Source of the DNA: Nitrosomonas sp.
GTDB taxonomy: Bacteria > Pseudomonadota > Gammaproteobacteria > Burkholderiales > Nitrosomonadaceae
Reading direction: 5' to 3'
Length of the DNA stretch: 64,000 bases
NCBI GenBank assembly: GCA_017984435.1
Contig: JAGNZK010000009.1
Location: 1-64,000 of the forward strand
Part shown: positions 20,732-29,624 of the stretch, in pieces
Numbering within the stretch: position 1 is the stretch's first letter
Layout of the letters: every line of letters starts with the position of its first letter
Program-made: the position numbers and the translations under genes
Notes under the pieces: model-generated
Database searches by the model: none
What the model was told of the DNA's origin: nothing
The model's input: only the letters and a program-made list of their open reading frames with translations

Positions 20732-21789
20732 TCCTCTATCGCTATATCGCTTATCAAGTATTGACTGGCTTTATGATTGCCACTGCGATACTGCTGCCTT
20801 TATTCAGCTTTTTTGATTTGTTGGACCAATTGGATGATGTTGGCAGAGGCACCTATCGCGTCATGGATGCCTTTCTATACACTGCAATGTTATTGCCACG
20901 CAGATTGATTCAAATCACCCCTTTTGTCGCCTTACTAGGCACTGTCGTAGCACTGGGAAAACTGGCCGTACATTCAGAACTCATCGCTATGCGGGTTGCT
21001 GGCATTTCTCCGCTACGCATCAGTCTTGCACCGTTAAGTGCCGGTATATTACTGTTAGTGAGTATCGCCATTTTAGAGCAATTTATAGCACCCCAAATGC
21101 AACAGAATGCCATTACGCAACGAGCCATCGCGTTGGAACAAAGTGCTGAATTAGGTAAGAATCTAGGGATCTGGACACGCAACGAGCAGAATATCTTGCG
21201 CATTGGTCACATGCTACATGCCAAAAAAGCCGCTGATATTGAAATCCTGCAGCTAGACAAGGACGGTTTTTTACTCACGCACACCTTGGCGCAAACTGCG
21301 GATATTATCGATAACGATATTTGGGAATTAAGCAATGTTGTCGTCAGAACATTTACAGATGATCAGATTTCAGCAGCCCATATCAGCTCATTAAATTGGT
21401 CCTCTTTTCTGAATCCGGAAGATATTTTAACCCTCACCAAACCGCCGGAAAGCCTTTCACCGCTTGAATTGGTCAGACATGTAGAATTTCTACGCAGTAC
21501 CGGACAGGATGCGGACTCGTATGCATTGGCACTGTGGCGCAAAGTCGGCAGCGCATTAATGACGATTGCTATGCTGTTGTTGTCGATTCCTTTCGTGTTC
21601 GGTTCAATACGCGCCGGCTTAAGCAACAAGCTGATATTCGCGGCGCTCATCGGTATCGCGGTTTACTTACTGGATCAAATCATTGCCAATGCCGGCTTGA
21701 TATTACGCTTGAACCCCGCATTGATCGCACTGGTGCCAAGCTTAATCATGATCATTGTGGGAAATTTATGGTTGCGCAGAACTTTTTAA
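20728..21789 (+). CDS. lptG: LPS export permease LptG (YjgP/YjgQ family)
   Basis: Partner permease of LptF, 353 residues. I start it at the ATG at 20728 (MILYRYIAYQVLTGF), which overlaps the lptF stop codon as ATGA; a longer frame from 20650 would lie inside lptF. It has the same plan of three helices, a periplasmic domain with less conserved sequence, and three helices. ALGKLAVHSELIAMRVAGIS carries the cytoplasmic coupling region conserved in LptG. Coupled translation suits an equimolar LptFG complex. Confidence 0.9.
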   Translation: MILYRYIAYQVLTGFMIATAILLPLFSFFDLLDQLDDVGRGTYRVMDAFLYTAMLLPRRLIQITPFVALLGTVVALGKLAVHSELIAMRVAGISPLRISLAPLSAGILLLVSIAILEQFIAPQMQQNAITQRAIALEQSAELGKNLGIWTRNEQNILRIGHMLHAKKAADIEILQLDKDGFLLTHTLAQTADIIDNDIWELSNVVVRTFTDDQISAAHISSLNWSSFLNPEDILTLTKPPESLSPLELVRHVEFLRSTGQDADSYALALWRKVGSALMTIAMLLLSIPFVFGSIRAGLSNKLIFAALIGIAVYLLDQIIANAGLILRLNPALIALVPSLIMIIVGNLWLRRTF

Positions 21790-21857
21790 TCCGAACTCTC
21801 TAATAGAAAGCAGTGCACGAAAATACGATCTTCAAGTTGAACAAATATGAGGAACAA

Positions 21858-22511
21858 ATGGGACAATTTGCAGTAATAGGGCTGGGTCGGTTTGGTTCGG
21901 CAGCATCATTGGAGTTAATGCGCCTTGGTCATTCAGTAATCGGTGTAGACGCTAATGCAAAAATTGTAAACCAAATGGCGGATCAACTTACCCTTGCCGC
22001 AATCGCCGATGCAACCGATGAACATGCACTTAAGGATTTGAATATCACCACCTGTGATGCCGCTTTGGTAGCGATTGGTGACAATCTGGAAGCCAGCATA
22101 TTGTGTGTGCTGCTGCTCAAAAACATGGACATTAAGGAAATTTGGGTCAAGGCTACTTCAAAACCGCATCACACCATCCTTTCCAGGATTGGAGTCTCGC
22201 GAATCATTCATCCTGAAGAAGAAATGGGGATAAAGGTGGCACAATCGCTTAACTATCCGATGGTCAATCAGTACATGACGATTGGTCATAATCTATATGT
22301 AGTTGAAATTAAAATAACCGAGAAATACCAGGGTATCGCGATTGAGACACTATTGACAGAAGTTCAGGATGCCATAGATCCTTTATTGGTACGACGAAAG
22401 AAAGCCATTCTCAAACCGATTGAACTAAGCTTTGTTTTGGAAACGGGTGATTCTTTAGTACTAGCGGGCTCATTAAACGCGCTTAAAACAATCGCGCCCA
22501 GGTTACTGTAA
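21858..22511 (+). CDS. ktrA: Potassium uptake regulatory subunit KtrA/TrkA type
   Basis: Cytoplasmic gating subunit, 217 residues, with one RCK_N (NAD- or ATP-binding) and one RCK_C domain. I start it at the ATG at 21858 preceded by GAGG. The Rossmann glycine motif is VIGLGRFGSAAS, with the acidic strand end at VIGVDAN. Its single RCK pair (about 220 residues) fits KtrA rather than the double-length TrkA. It is followed two bases later by the membrane subunit, giving a two-gene potassium system. Confidence 0.9.
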   Translation: MGQFAVIGLGRFGSAASLELMRLGHSVIGVDANAKIVNQMADQLTLAAIADATDEHALKDLNITTCDAALVAIGDNLEASILCVLLLKNMDIKEIWVKATSKPHHTILSRIGVSRIIHPEEEMGIKVAQSLNYPMVNQYMTIGHNLYVVEIKITEKYQGIAIETLLTEVQDAIDPLLVRRKKAILKPIELSFVLETGDSLVLAGSLNALKTIAPRLL

Positions 22512-22513
22512 TT

Positions 22514-23878
22514 ATGAAATTATGGGATCCGCATGTTTTACCCTACAAAATGGTAGCGGCCAAAAAGGATGCACTGAATATCAGCCCGCCAGCGGTATTA
22601 TTCTTGGGGTTTATTTTACTCATTACACTGGGTTCTTTGCTATTAAAGCTGCCATTTGCTACGCATGCGGAAACCAGTTGGCTGCAAGCAATATTTACCG
22701 CAACGTCAGCGGTAACGGTTACGGGGCTGGCTGTTCTCGATACCGGCACTCATTTTACCCTGTTTGGTCAGATCGTCATCGCATTACTGATCCAGACAGG
22801 GGGGCTGAGCTTTATGACGTTTGCGATTGTCGCGACATTAAGTTTGGGTACAAGATTAGGAATAGGTCAGCGGATGATTGCGCAAGAAGCATTTAATCAA
22901 ACCAGTTTGGAAAAAGTCACACATACTGCAAAGTACGTACTGATCTATTCTTTGTTCATTGAATTGGTTGGAATGATATTACTGACGATCACGTGGTTAA
23001 ATGAGCTAGGTTTCGGTAAAGCTGCCTACCATGCATTTTTTTATACGATCTCTGCATTCAATAATGCCGGCTTTGCTTTAAATAGTAGTAGTCTTGTACC
23101 CTACTTTAACAATTTGCCAGTCAATTTAGTCATCACGGCACTTTTTATGATTGGCGGTATCGGCTTTTTAGTATTGATTGATATCAGTACACACAAAAAA
23201 TGGCATAAGCTAAGCGTTAATACCAAAATTGTATTACTGAGTACGCTTATTATTAATTTTTGCGCCTTTGTGCTGATATGGATGCTTGAGGCCCGAAACC
23301 CGGCAACATTAGGTCAGTTATCTGTTGCTGATCAAGCGATAACTGCTTGGTTTCAAGCAGTAACACCGCGGACAGCGGGCTTTAATACCTTAGCCATCGA
23401 AGAACTTACGGATGCCACAACCGTTTTGATGATTTTGTTGATGTATATCGGCGGAGGCTCGTTAAGTACGGCCAGCGGCATCAAAATCGGTACTTTTGTA
23501 ATTTTAATCATGGCAACCTATGCCTTTCTACGCCGCAGGGATGATGTGGTAATTCTGAAACGTACCATACCGCAACCCCAGGTAATGAAAGCATTGGCAC
23601 TGACTATCGTGTCTATTATCATGATATTCATAGGGATATTTGTTTTATCCATTACTGAAAAAGCCCCACTGACTGATATCGTTTTCGAAGTGGTATCCGC
23701 GCTCAGCACGGTTGGCTTATCCAGAGGATTAACGGGGCAATTGAGCATGGGAGGGGAAATTGTCATTATATTTTTGATGGTAGCCGGTCGTGTCGGACCA
23801 CTCACCTTCGCTTATTTCCTAGCTACTCCCAAGAAAAAATATATCAAATACGCCAATGCTGAAATACAAGTCGGTTAA
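22514..23878 (+). CDS. ktrB: Potassium transporter membrane subunit KtrB/TrkH type
   Basis: Ion-conducting subunit of 454 residues in the superfamily of K+ transporters. Four pore-loop repeats are visible through their filter segments SAVTVTGLAVLD, NNAGFALN, TPRTAGFNT and STVGLSRGLT, each with the essential Gly. The size suits KtrB. It pairs with the KtrA-type gene immediately upstream. A palindromic repeat follows the stop codon. Confidence 0.93.
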   Translation: MKLWDPHVLPYKMVAAKKDALNISPPAVLFLGFILLITLGSLLLKLPFATHAETSWLQAIFTATSAVTVTGLAVLDTGTHFTLFGQIVIALLIQTGGLSFMTFAIVATLSLGTRLGIGQRMIAQEAFNQTSLEKVTHTAKYVLIYSLFIELVGMILLTITWLNELGFGKAAYHAFFYTISAFNNAGFALNSSSLVPYFNNLPVNLVITALFMIGGIGFLVLIDISTHKKWHKLSVNTKIVLLSTLIINFCAFVLIWMLEARNPATLGQLSVADQAITAWFQAVTPRTAGFNTLAIEELTDATTVLMILLMYIGGGSLSTASGIKIGTFVILIMATYAFLRRRDDVVILKRTIPQPQVMKALALTIVSIIMIFIGIFVLSITEKAPLTDIVFEVVSALSTVGLSRGLTGQLSMGGEIVIIFLMVAGRVGPLTFAYFLATPKKKYIKYANAEIQVG

Positions 23879-23919
23879 TTCTCTTGACTCAGCGTGATTT
23901 ATAATCTACTTATGACGAA

Positions 23920-24059
23920 CAGGCCGTTGAAAAACGTTTTCGAGGCAGCCGATACAAGGCAAAAACAGGCGAAAAAGCGCAGTTTATACGAGATAAATGA
24001 GCATTTTGAGCCTGTTTCTAACACAGTAGCGGCAACACAGATAGTCTTTCAACGACCTG
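23920..24059. repeat. 140-base imperfect palindromic repeat
   Basis: The ends pair as caggccgttgaaa (23920-23932) with tttcaacgacctg (24047-24059), and an inner pair is aaacaggc with gcctgttt. The core holds caaggcaaaaacaggcgaaa and gataaatgagcattttgagc. Very similar core phrases (caaggcgaaatcaggtgaaa, taaatgagcatttt) occur at 58642-58787, showing that this is an interspersed family and not a single hairpin. Confidence 0.75.
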
Positions 24060-24123
24060 CTAAGCAGCATACAGCTGAAAGATGCCGATAGGCATAAACC
24101 TAATAACTATTACACTACAACAC

Positions 24124-25362
24124 ATGTCGACTTCAACCTATATTTATATCTTCGGTGAAAGTGAAACCAAAATTTGGGGATTAACGGGTCGCGAGCGTTT
24201 GCAGCGTATGCTCAAAGCGAAAGAGCACATCACGCTCATTGATAATGTTGAGAAAATTCCTGTCAGTGCTACCGCATTATTCCTCAATGCCAATTTTCTG
24301 TTTGATGCGCGGGTATTGACTGCATTGCTCGACATCGACAAAAAAATAGCCTTATACAGCGATGACAATTGTCCAGCCGCCATACGCACCGATGGCAGTC
24401 AGGCACCGCAATTACTCAGAAATCTTAACGATAATAAAAGCCAGAATTACAAATTCGTGCTGTTGATCGTTCCACGCATTAGTTTGAAAGACCTGGAAAT
24501 AGACTTTCAGCAAAACCTGAAAAAGAAAGATCCGCCTTACATCCTGCCGATCAGCGAAACGAATCGCCTGTTACTGGAAAAAGAACTATTTTCCGGATCT
24601 TATAAAGGTGTAACCGACCTGGTCACCAAATGGCTCTGGCCGCTGCCGGCATACTGGTCCACCCATTATTGTGTACGCCATGGCTGGCAACCCAATCACG
24701 TTACTTACCTCAGCGTCGTTTTTGCCCTACTGGCAGGGGTTGCATTCTGGTTTGGATTTTTTGGTATGGGTCTGCTCATGGGATGGTTCATGACCTTTCT
24801 CGATACCGTTGACGGAAAACTGGCACGCGTTACCGTGACATCAAGCCGTCTGGGTGATGTGCTTGATCATGGTTTGGATATTATTCATCCGCCGCTATGG
24901 TATCTCGCCTGGGGAGTCGGTTTGGCAAGCACACTCACACCGATCACCGGCATGGAAATACTCATGTGGCTCATGTTCATCGGTTATGTCGGCGGGCGTT
25001 TGTGCGAAGGCGCATTCCAGTTCTGGCTGGCACACTTTGACATGTTCATCTGGCACAAACTGGATTCCTTCAACCGACTCATTACTGCGCGACGCAATCC
25101 GAATCTTTTGCTACTCACGTATGGATGGTTAACTGATCAGCTTGCTCTCGGACTGATATTAGTCGTCGTCTGGCACATCGCCTCCACGGCATTCCTAACT
25201 TGGCGCTTGCTGACAGCTTGGCGTATCAAACAGAAGGAAGGTGCGCTGAAATCCTGGCTACAGGATATCGATCCGGCACGTGATCGGGAAATATGGGCAG
25301 TCAGAATATTTACGCGCGCCCCGATCAATCTCAACAAGCCCTATCCCGTATCAATCAACTAA
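24124..25362 (+). CDS. CDP-alcohol phosphatidyltransferase with N-terminal nucleotidyltransferase-like domain
   Basis: A membrane enzyme of 412 residues. I start it at the ATG at 24124. Residues 1-150 resemble a worn NTP-transferase domain (LTGRERLQRMLKA, then VSATALFLNANFLFDARVL), as in bifunctional inositol-phosphate cytidylyltransferase/DIPP synthases, but without an intact nucleotide loop. Residues 200-390 form the CDP-alcohol phosphatidyltransferase domain with six helices; the catalytic motif D-x2-DG-x2-AR-x8-G-x3-D-x3-D is perfect at residues 227-252 (DTVDGKLARV, then GDVLDHGLD). It should transfer a phosphatidyl or similar group from a CDP-linked donor to an alcohol. The next gene, 20 bases on, can in principle make CDP-DAG. 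Confidence 0.85.
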   Translation: MSTSTYIYIFGESETKIWGLTGRERLQRMLKAKEHITLIDNVEKIPVSATALFLNANFLFDARVLTALLDIDKKIALYSDDNCPAAIRTDGSQAPQLLRNLNDNKSQNYKFVLLIVPRISLKDLEIDFQQNLKKKDPPYILPISETNRLLLEKELFSGSYKGVTDLVTKWLWPLPAYWSTHYCVRHGWQPNHVTYLSVVFALLAGVAFWFGFFGMGLLMGWFMTFLDTVDGKLARVTVTSSRLGDVLDHGLDIIHPPLWYLAWGVGLASTLTPITGMEILMWLMFIGYVGGRLCEGAFQFWLAHFDMFIWHKLDSFNRLITARRNPNLLLLTYGWLTDQLALGLILVVVWHIASTAFLTWRLLTAWRIKQKEGALKSWLQDIDPARDREIWAVRIFTRAPINLNKPYPVSIN

Positions 25363-25382
25363 CCCGCTCACCACAGAATCCA

Positions 25383-27368
25383 ATGACATCACAAACACGG
25401 ATTGACCGTCTGAAAACCGGATCAGCCAAAGTCGGCTGCCTGCTCAATCCCATGAGCGGTCAAACCCGTAAACGTCAACCGGTTATCCGTCAGGCACTGA
25501 GTGAAATACCCGGCATTCTGGTTTGCGAAGCGACTGATGCCGCCACTTTTAAAACTGCAACGAATCAGTTGATACGAGCAAACATTGATTTGCTGGTGAT
25601 TGTCGCCGGGGACGGCACAACGCACGCGATCCTCGGTCATTTATTTGCTGCATTGGCACCGGCGAAATGGCCGGTGCTAATGATCATACCAGGTGGCACT
25701 ACCAATATGACGTCGTTGGATCTGGGCATCCATGACAAGCCCGAACAAGCATTACGACGCTTACGGGATTATTTGTCAAAACCAGGGGTGCCCAAACTTG
25801 TGCAACGCCCGGTGTTGTGTATCCAGCAAACCGGCGTGAGTCCAATCTATGGCATGTTCTTTGCCGTCGGATTAGTTGCGCGCGGGGTAAAATTCTCGCG
25901 CAGTTCGGTCAAGCAACTGGGCATCACCGGCGGCATTTTCACTTCTCTGATTATGCTGCGATCATTGGTCGGCATGCTGGTTGGCATGGCATTAGGCCGC
26001 CACCAGAATGAATGGGCACCGGTAAAAATGACGATGACTGAGGCCAACGGACGCACTCATCAGGGCACTTATCTATTTGCATTAGTCAGCGCATTGGATT
26101 GTCTGCTACTCAACATGCGCCCTTATTGGGGGCAGGAATCCGCACCGCTACATGTCACTTGGGTTAATCAACAGCGTAAGCACTTGTGGCGCTCAATATG
26201 GCCATTACTCTCCGGCAACGGTCGGGTACTCAAGGAAGAAGACGGTTATTATAGCCATAATACCGAAGCCTTAGCTTTGCAGATGGCGGATGAATATATT
26301 GTCGACGGTGAATTGTATCGATCTGTCAATGCTCATGAACCGCTACGAATTACCGCAACTGATCCCGTGACGTTTTTAGTACTCGAGGACACCATGACTC
26401 ACCCTATCGCCGCAGCCGCCGAGCAACTGCCCATCCGATTGATTAACGAAGTCGCTTGGGAAAGCAACAAGGCGACATCTCCCGATCTCGTGCCTTTAGT
26501 GGATATGCTCATCATGCGTTTCGGCGAATCGCTGGATGCCGTGATTCTTTATGGTTCCTGCCTGCATTCCGCCATTAGCCTGGATGAAGGCATTGTTGAT
26601 CTGTATGTCATCGTGGATAACTACCACAAGGCTTATCCCCAGCGTTATTTGGCCAATTTAAATGCCTGGCTGGCACCTAACGTTTTTTATCTGGAAGTGC
26701 CGCATCAGGAAAGAATATTGCGCGCCAAATACGCTGTCATTTCTACTCACGATTTTGAGCGTGGCGCACGATTCTGGTTTCATTCGTATATCTGGGCGCG
26801 CTTTGCGCAACCATCGCGACTGTTGTACTGCCGTGACGATACCGTGCGGGAACACATTTATGCGGCACTTGCGCATTCCGTTGTCACCTTTCTAAAATCC
26901 GGCGTATCTGCACTCGAGGCAGGCATACTCGACGTTGAAGAAATCTGGACTCGTTGCCTGATGCTCACCTACGCCGCCGAATTACGCGCCGAACGAGAAA
27001 CACGCGCGCGCCATCTGGCGCAGACCAACCTGGGTGCATTTACGCGTCTGACAGAAGTGGCGGCCCCCATGCTACCAGGCATATTGGAAAAGCAGGACAA
27101 TGGAAAATATCGCTGCCTGACCAATCCGCAGACACAACGACAAGCACTGTGGCGCTGGCGTTTGCGCCGTTGGCAAGGACGCATTCTGTCGATTCTACGC
27201 TTATCCAAAGCCACGCTGACTTTCAACAATAGTGTCGAATATGCGGCCTGGAAAATCGAACGGCATACGGGTGTACGCGTTGAGATTACGCCGATGTTGC
27301 GCCGTCACCCCATCTTATGGGGCTTAAAAGTAGCCTGGCAGCTATTACGACGCGGTGTGTTACGCTAA
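25383..27368 (+). CDS. Diacylglycerol kinase fused to Tam41-like CDP-DAG synthase domain
   Basis: A 661-residue two-domain protein; I start at the ATG at 25383, 20 bases after the previous gene. Residues 15-330 are a lipid kinase catalytic domain with GDGTTH at 76-81 and PGGTTN at 103-108. Residues 365-655 resemble the mitochondrial CDP-DAG synthase Tam41/Mmp37: YGS at 390-392, the paired acids D406 and D412 in VDLYVIVDN, then KYAVIST from K449, a W..YI..R...P stretch and a SVVTFL stretch, all in the order seen in Tam41. Together the domains could turn diacylglycerol into phosphatidate and then CDP-diacylglycerol, feeding the adjacent phosphatidyltransferase. The kinase call is solid; the Tam41 call is from remembered family sequence. 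Confidence 0.8.
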   Translation: MTSQTRIDRLKTGSAKVGCLLNPMSGQTRKRQPVIRQALSEIPGILVCEATDAATFKTATNQLIRANIDLLVIVAGDGTTHAILGHLFAALAPAKWPVLMIIPGGTTNMTSLDLGIHDKPEQALRRLRDYLSKPGVPKLVQRPVLCIQQTGVSPIYGMFFAVGLVARGVKFSRSSVKQLGITGGIFTSLIMLRSLVGMLVGMALGRHQNEWAPVKMTMTEANGRTHQGTYLFALVSALDCLLLNMRPYWGQESAPLHVTWVNQQRKHLWRSIWPLLSGNGRVLKEEDGYYSHNTEALALQMADEYIVDGELYRSVNAHEPLRITATDPVTFLVLEDTMTHPIAAAAEQLPIRLINEVAWESNKATSPDLVPLVDMLIMRFGESLDAVILYGSCLHSAISLDEGIVDLYVIVDNYHKAYPQRYLANLNAWLAPNVFYLEVPHQERILRAKYAVISTHDFERGARFWFHSYIWARFAQPSRLLYCRDDTVREHIYAALAHSVVTFLKSGVSALEAGILDVEEIWTRCLMLTYAAELRAERETRARHLAQTNLGAFTRLTEVAAPMLPGILEKQDNGKYRCLTNPQTQRQALWRWRLRRWQGRILSILRLSKATLTFNNSVEYAAWKIERHTGVRVEITPMLRRHPILWGLKVAWQLLRRGVLR

Positions 27369-27431
27369 ATCCGATGATTCGTAACAGATAATCAAGATCA
27401 AGAACCTGTGGACTTTTTAATGGAGAAAAAC

Positions 27432-28079
27432 ATGAACACTTTGCCGCGTTTACTTATTCTTTCAATAGCCCTGATGTTGACGGCCTGCACCACCATGTAT
27501 CTCGAAGGCCTTGAGAAAATTGGCATTCCGAAGCGCGACGTGATGGTATCGCGAGTTGAAAAAGCGCGCGACACGCAGGAAGAAACCAAGGAACAATTCA
27601 AATCCGCGCTGGAACAATTCACTGCCGCCACCAATTTCAGCGGCGGCGATCTGGAAGCCACTTATAATCGACTGAACGACGCCTACGAAGCCAGCGTCGG
27701 CAAAGCCGACGAAGTCAAAACGCGGATTGCCGACATTGAAAGTGTCTCCGAAGCATTATTCACTGAATGGAAAACAGAAATCACGCAATACAGCAACGCT
27801 TCAATGAAACAAAGTAGCCAGAAAAAACTGGATAGTACGCAAGCGCATTACCGTCAATTAATCGCTTCGATGAAACAGGCGGAAGCCAAAATTGAGCCGA
27901 TCCTCACCGTGTTTCACGATCAAGTCATGTTCCTGAAACATAACCTCAACGCCCGTGCTATCGCCTCTTTGAAAGGTGAACTGGGCACGATCAAATCCGA
28001 CGTATCGGCGCTGGTTGCTTCGATGGAGAAATCAATCAACGAAGCGAATGCATTTATTAGTACGATGGAACAGAAATGA
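27432..28079 (+). CDS. DUF2959 lipoprotein
   Basis: A 215-residue lipoprotein. I start it at the ATG at 27432 because GGAG lies six bases before it; upstream starts at 27408 and 27420 are possible. The signal peptide ends in a lipobox (LMLTACTT), putting the protein in the outer or inner membrane facing the periplasm. The rest is long amphipathic helix, with coiled-coil character over about residues 30-210. This matches the DUF2959 family of unknown function. It follows the lipid enzyme by 63 bases and could share its transcript. Confidence 0.85.
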   Translation: MNTLPRLLILSIALMLTACTTMYLEGLEKIGIPKRDVMVSRVEKARDTQEETKEQFKSALEQFTAATNFSGGDLEATYNRLNDAYEASVGKADEVKTRIADIESVSEALFTEWKTEITQYSNASMKQSSQKKLDSTQAHYRQLIASMKQAEAKIEPILTVFHDQVMFLKHNLNARAIASLKGELGTIKSDVSALVASMEKSINEANAFISTMEQK

Positions 28080-28171
28080 TTAATATGAAAATTGCAAGCT
28101 GAAAATGCGGGCAAAATCATGCTCAATTATCAAAAACCAGTCGCACGAATACTTGTAAACTGCCACCACCG

Positions 28172-28202
28172 CAATCCGCATCGATTATATCGCTGCGGAT
28201 TG
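28172..28202. terminator. Hairpin downstream of the DUF2959 gene
   Basis: Perfect nine-base arms caatccgca (28172-28180) and tgcggattg (28194-28202) around a 13-base loop. The downstream side has only a short T stretch (ttataaaa), so it may be a weak terminator or an mRNA end hairpin. Confidence 0.5.
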
Positions 28203-28273
28203 TTATAAAAATCATCAAATTAATCGGTTTTCAGTATTACTGGTATGCTGATATTTTGCAGAGAAAATTTTTT

Positions 28274-28636
28274 ATGAAGAAATACGTTACTGCATTATTA
28301 TTTCATGGCACTGTTGCTTTTATCACATTAAATTCCTGCGTTGTCTTATCGGGAACAGGAAATGCCGTTCACTATCACGACAAGTATCAAGGCAGAAAAA
28401 CAGCAAATGGTGAAGTTTTTGATCAAAATAAACTAACCGCTGCACATAATAAACTTCCCTACGGGTCTCAAGTTAAGATCACTAATTTAGCAAATAACCA
28501 AAGTGTCATCGTCAAAATTAATGACCGTATGGCACAACATAATAAAAATATCATCGATGTCACAAAACACGCAGCTAAAAAACTGGGATTTCTTGGAAAA
28601 GGGCGCGCGCAGGTCAGCCTTGAACAAATAAGATAA
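28274..28636 (+). CDS. RlpA-like double-psi beta-barrel lipoprotein
   Basis: A 120-residue exported protein. I choose the ATG at 28274, since it opens directly into the signal peptide; a TTG at 28256 would add six residues. A Cys at residue 21 (ITLNSC) fits a lipoprotein. The mature part is a short RlpA/DPBB domain: YHDKYQGRKTANGEVFD, LPYGSQVKITNLANNQSVIV, INDRMAQHNKNIIDVTKHAA. RlpA proteins bind or cleave glycan strands lacking stem peptides; the usual Asp and His of the active RlpA site are partly replaced (DRMAQ where DRGPY is usual), so activity is uncertain. No SPOR domain is present. Confidence 0.82.
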   Translation: MKKYVTALLFHGTVAFITLNSCVVLSGTGNAVHYHDKYQGRKTANGEVFDQNKLTAAHNKLPYGSQVKITNLANNQSVIVKINDRMAQHNKNIIDVTKHAAKKLGFLGKGRAQVSLEQIR

Positions 28637-28644
28637 ATATGTCC

Positions 28645-29490
28645 TTACACAAACCGCATCGATAAATCCACAGCCTTAATATCCTTAGTCAAACCACCGA
28701 CAGAAATCCGATCAACCCCCGTTTCAGCCACCTGACGCACGTTATCCAGTGTGACATTGCCGGATGCTTCCAAGATGATCCATTCACTGCTCCGCTCGCG
28801 GGTCAGAGCAACCGCATCGCGCAGTTGATCCAACGTAAAATTATCCAGCAGCACCATCGTGGCATCAGCCGCCAGCGCTTCCTGTAATTCTTGCAGCGAC
28901 TCCACTTCAATCTGGATAAAAACACCTACTGGTGCTATTTCCTGCGCTTTGGATAAAGCCAGTTTGACTCCACCTGCTGCCTTAATATGATTTTCCTTGA
29001 TCAGGATGCCGTCATACAAGCCCATCCGATGATTAACACCGCCACCGCAGGTCACCGCATATTTTTGCGCCATGCGTAATCCGGGCAACGTCTTTCGGGT
29101 ATCGACGATGACGGCTTTCGTGTCGGCGATAGCGTCGACATAATGCTTGGTTTGCGTGGCTACGGCGGATAACAGTTGCAGAAAATTCAGTGCGGAACGC
29201 TCAGCAGTTAACAATGCACGGGCATTACCTCTGATTTCGCAGAGCTTTTTCCCCGCTTGGACAAAATCCCCGTCCCCGGCGAACCAGTCGATGGTCGTGT
29301 CTGGCGCTAAGATTAAAAAACAGGCTTCAAACCATTGCACACCACACAGTACCGCCTCTTCCCGACTGATCACGGAAGCACTCAACACTTTGTCATTCGG
29401 AATCAGTAATGCGGTCAGATCGCCTGCACCGACATCTTCAGTCAGCGCCTGCTGCACATTCCTGACAATCTTATCGCGTAAGTCTTTCAA
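28645..29490 (-). CDS. nadC: Nicotinate-nucleotide pyrophosphorylase (carboxylating)
   Basis: Quinolinate phosphoribosyltransferase, 281 residues, which makes nicotinate mononucleotide in de novo NAD synthesis. Conserved text includes EDVGAGDLTALLIP, LNFLQLLSAVAT, DTRKTLPGLRMAQKYAVTCG with the quinolinate-binding Arg and Lys, and GVDRISVGGLTKD at the C-terminus. It converges with the RlpA-like gene with eight bases between their stop codons. Confidence 0.97.
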   Translation of the reverse strand: MKDLRDKIVRNVQQALTEDVGAGDLTALLIPNDKVLSASVISREEAVLCGVQWFEACFLILAPDTTIDWFAGDGDFVQAGKKLCEIRGNARALLTAERSALNFLQLLSAVATQTKHYVDAIADTKAVIVDTRKTLPGLRMAQKYAVTCGGGVNHRMGLYDGILIKENHIKAAGGVKLALSKAQEIAPVGVFIQIEVESLQELQEALAADATMVLLDNFTLDQLRDAVALTRERSSEWIILEASGNVTLDNVRQVAETGVDRISVGGLTKDIKAVDLSMRFV

Positions 29491-29624
29491 TTCTTTTTTA
29501 CCTCGGTTCTCAATAATGAGCGGAATTATAGTACAACCCTCATGAACTCCCGATGCTGTACGGAATATTCACTTACGTCGTTTGAACGGATAGTATATGC
29601 TGCCATACCTAATAGGGAGGTTGT

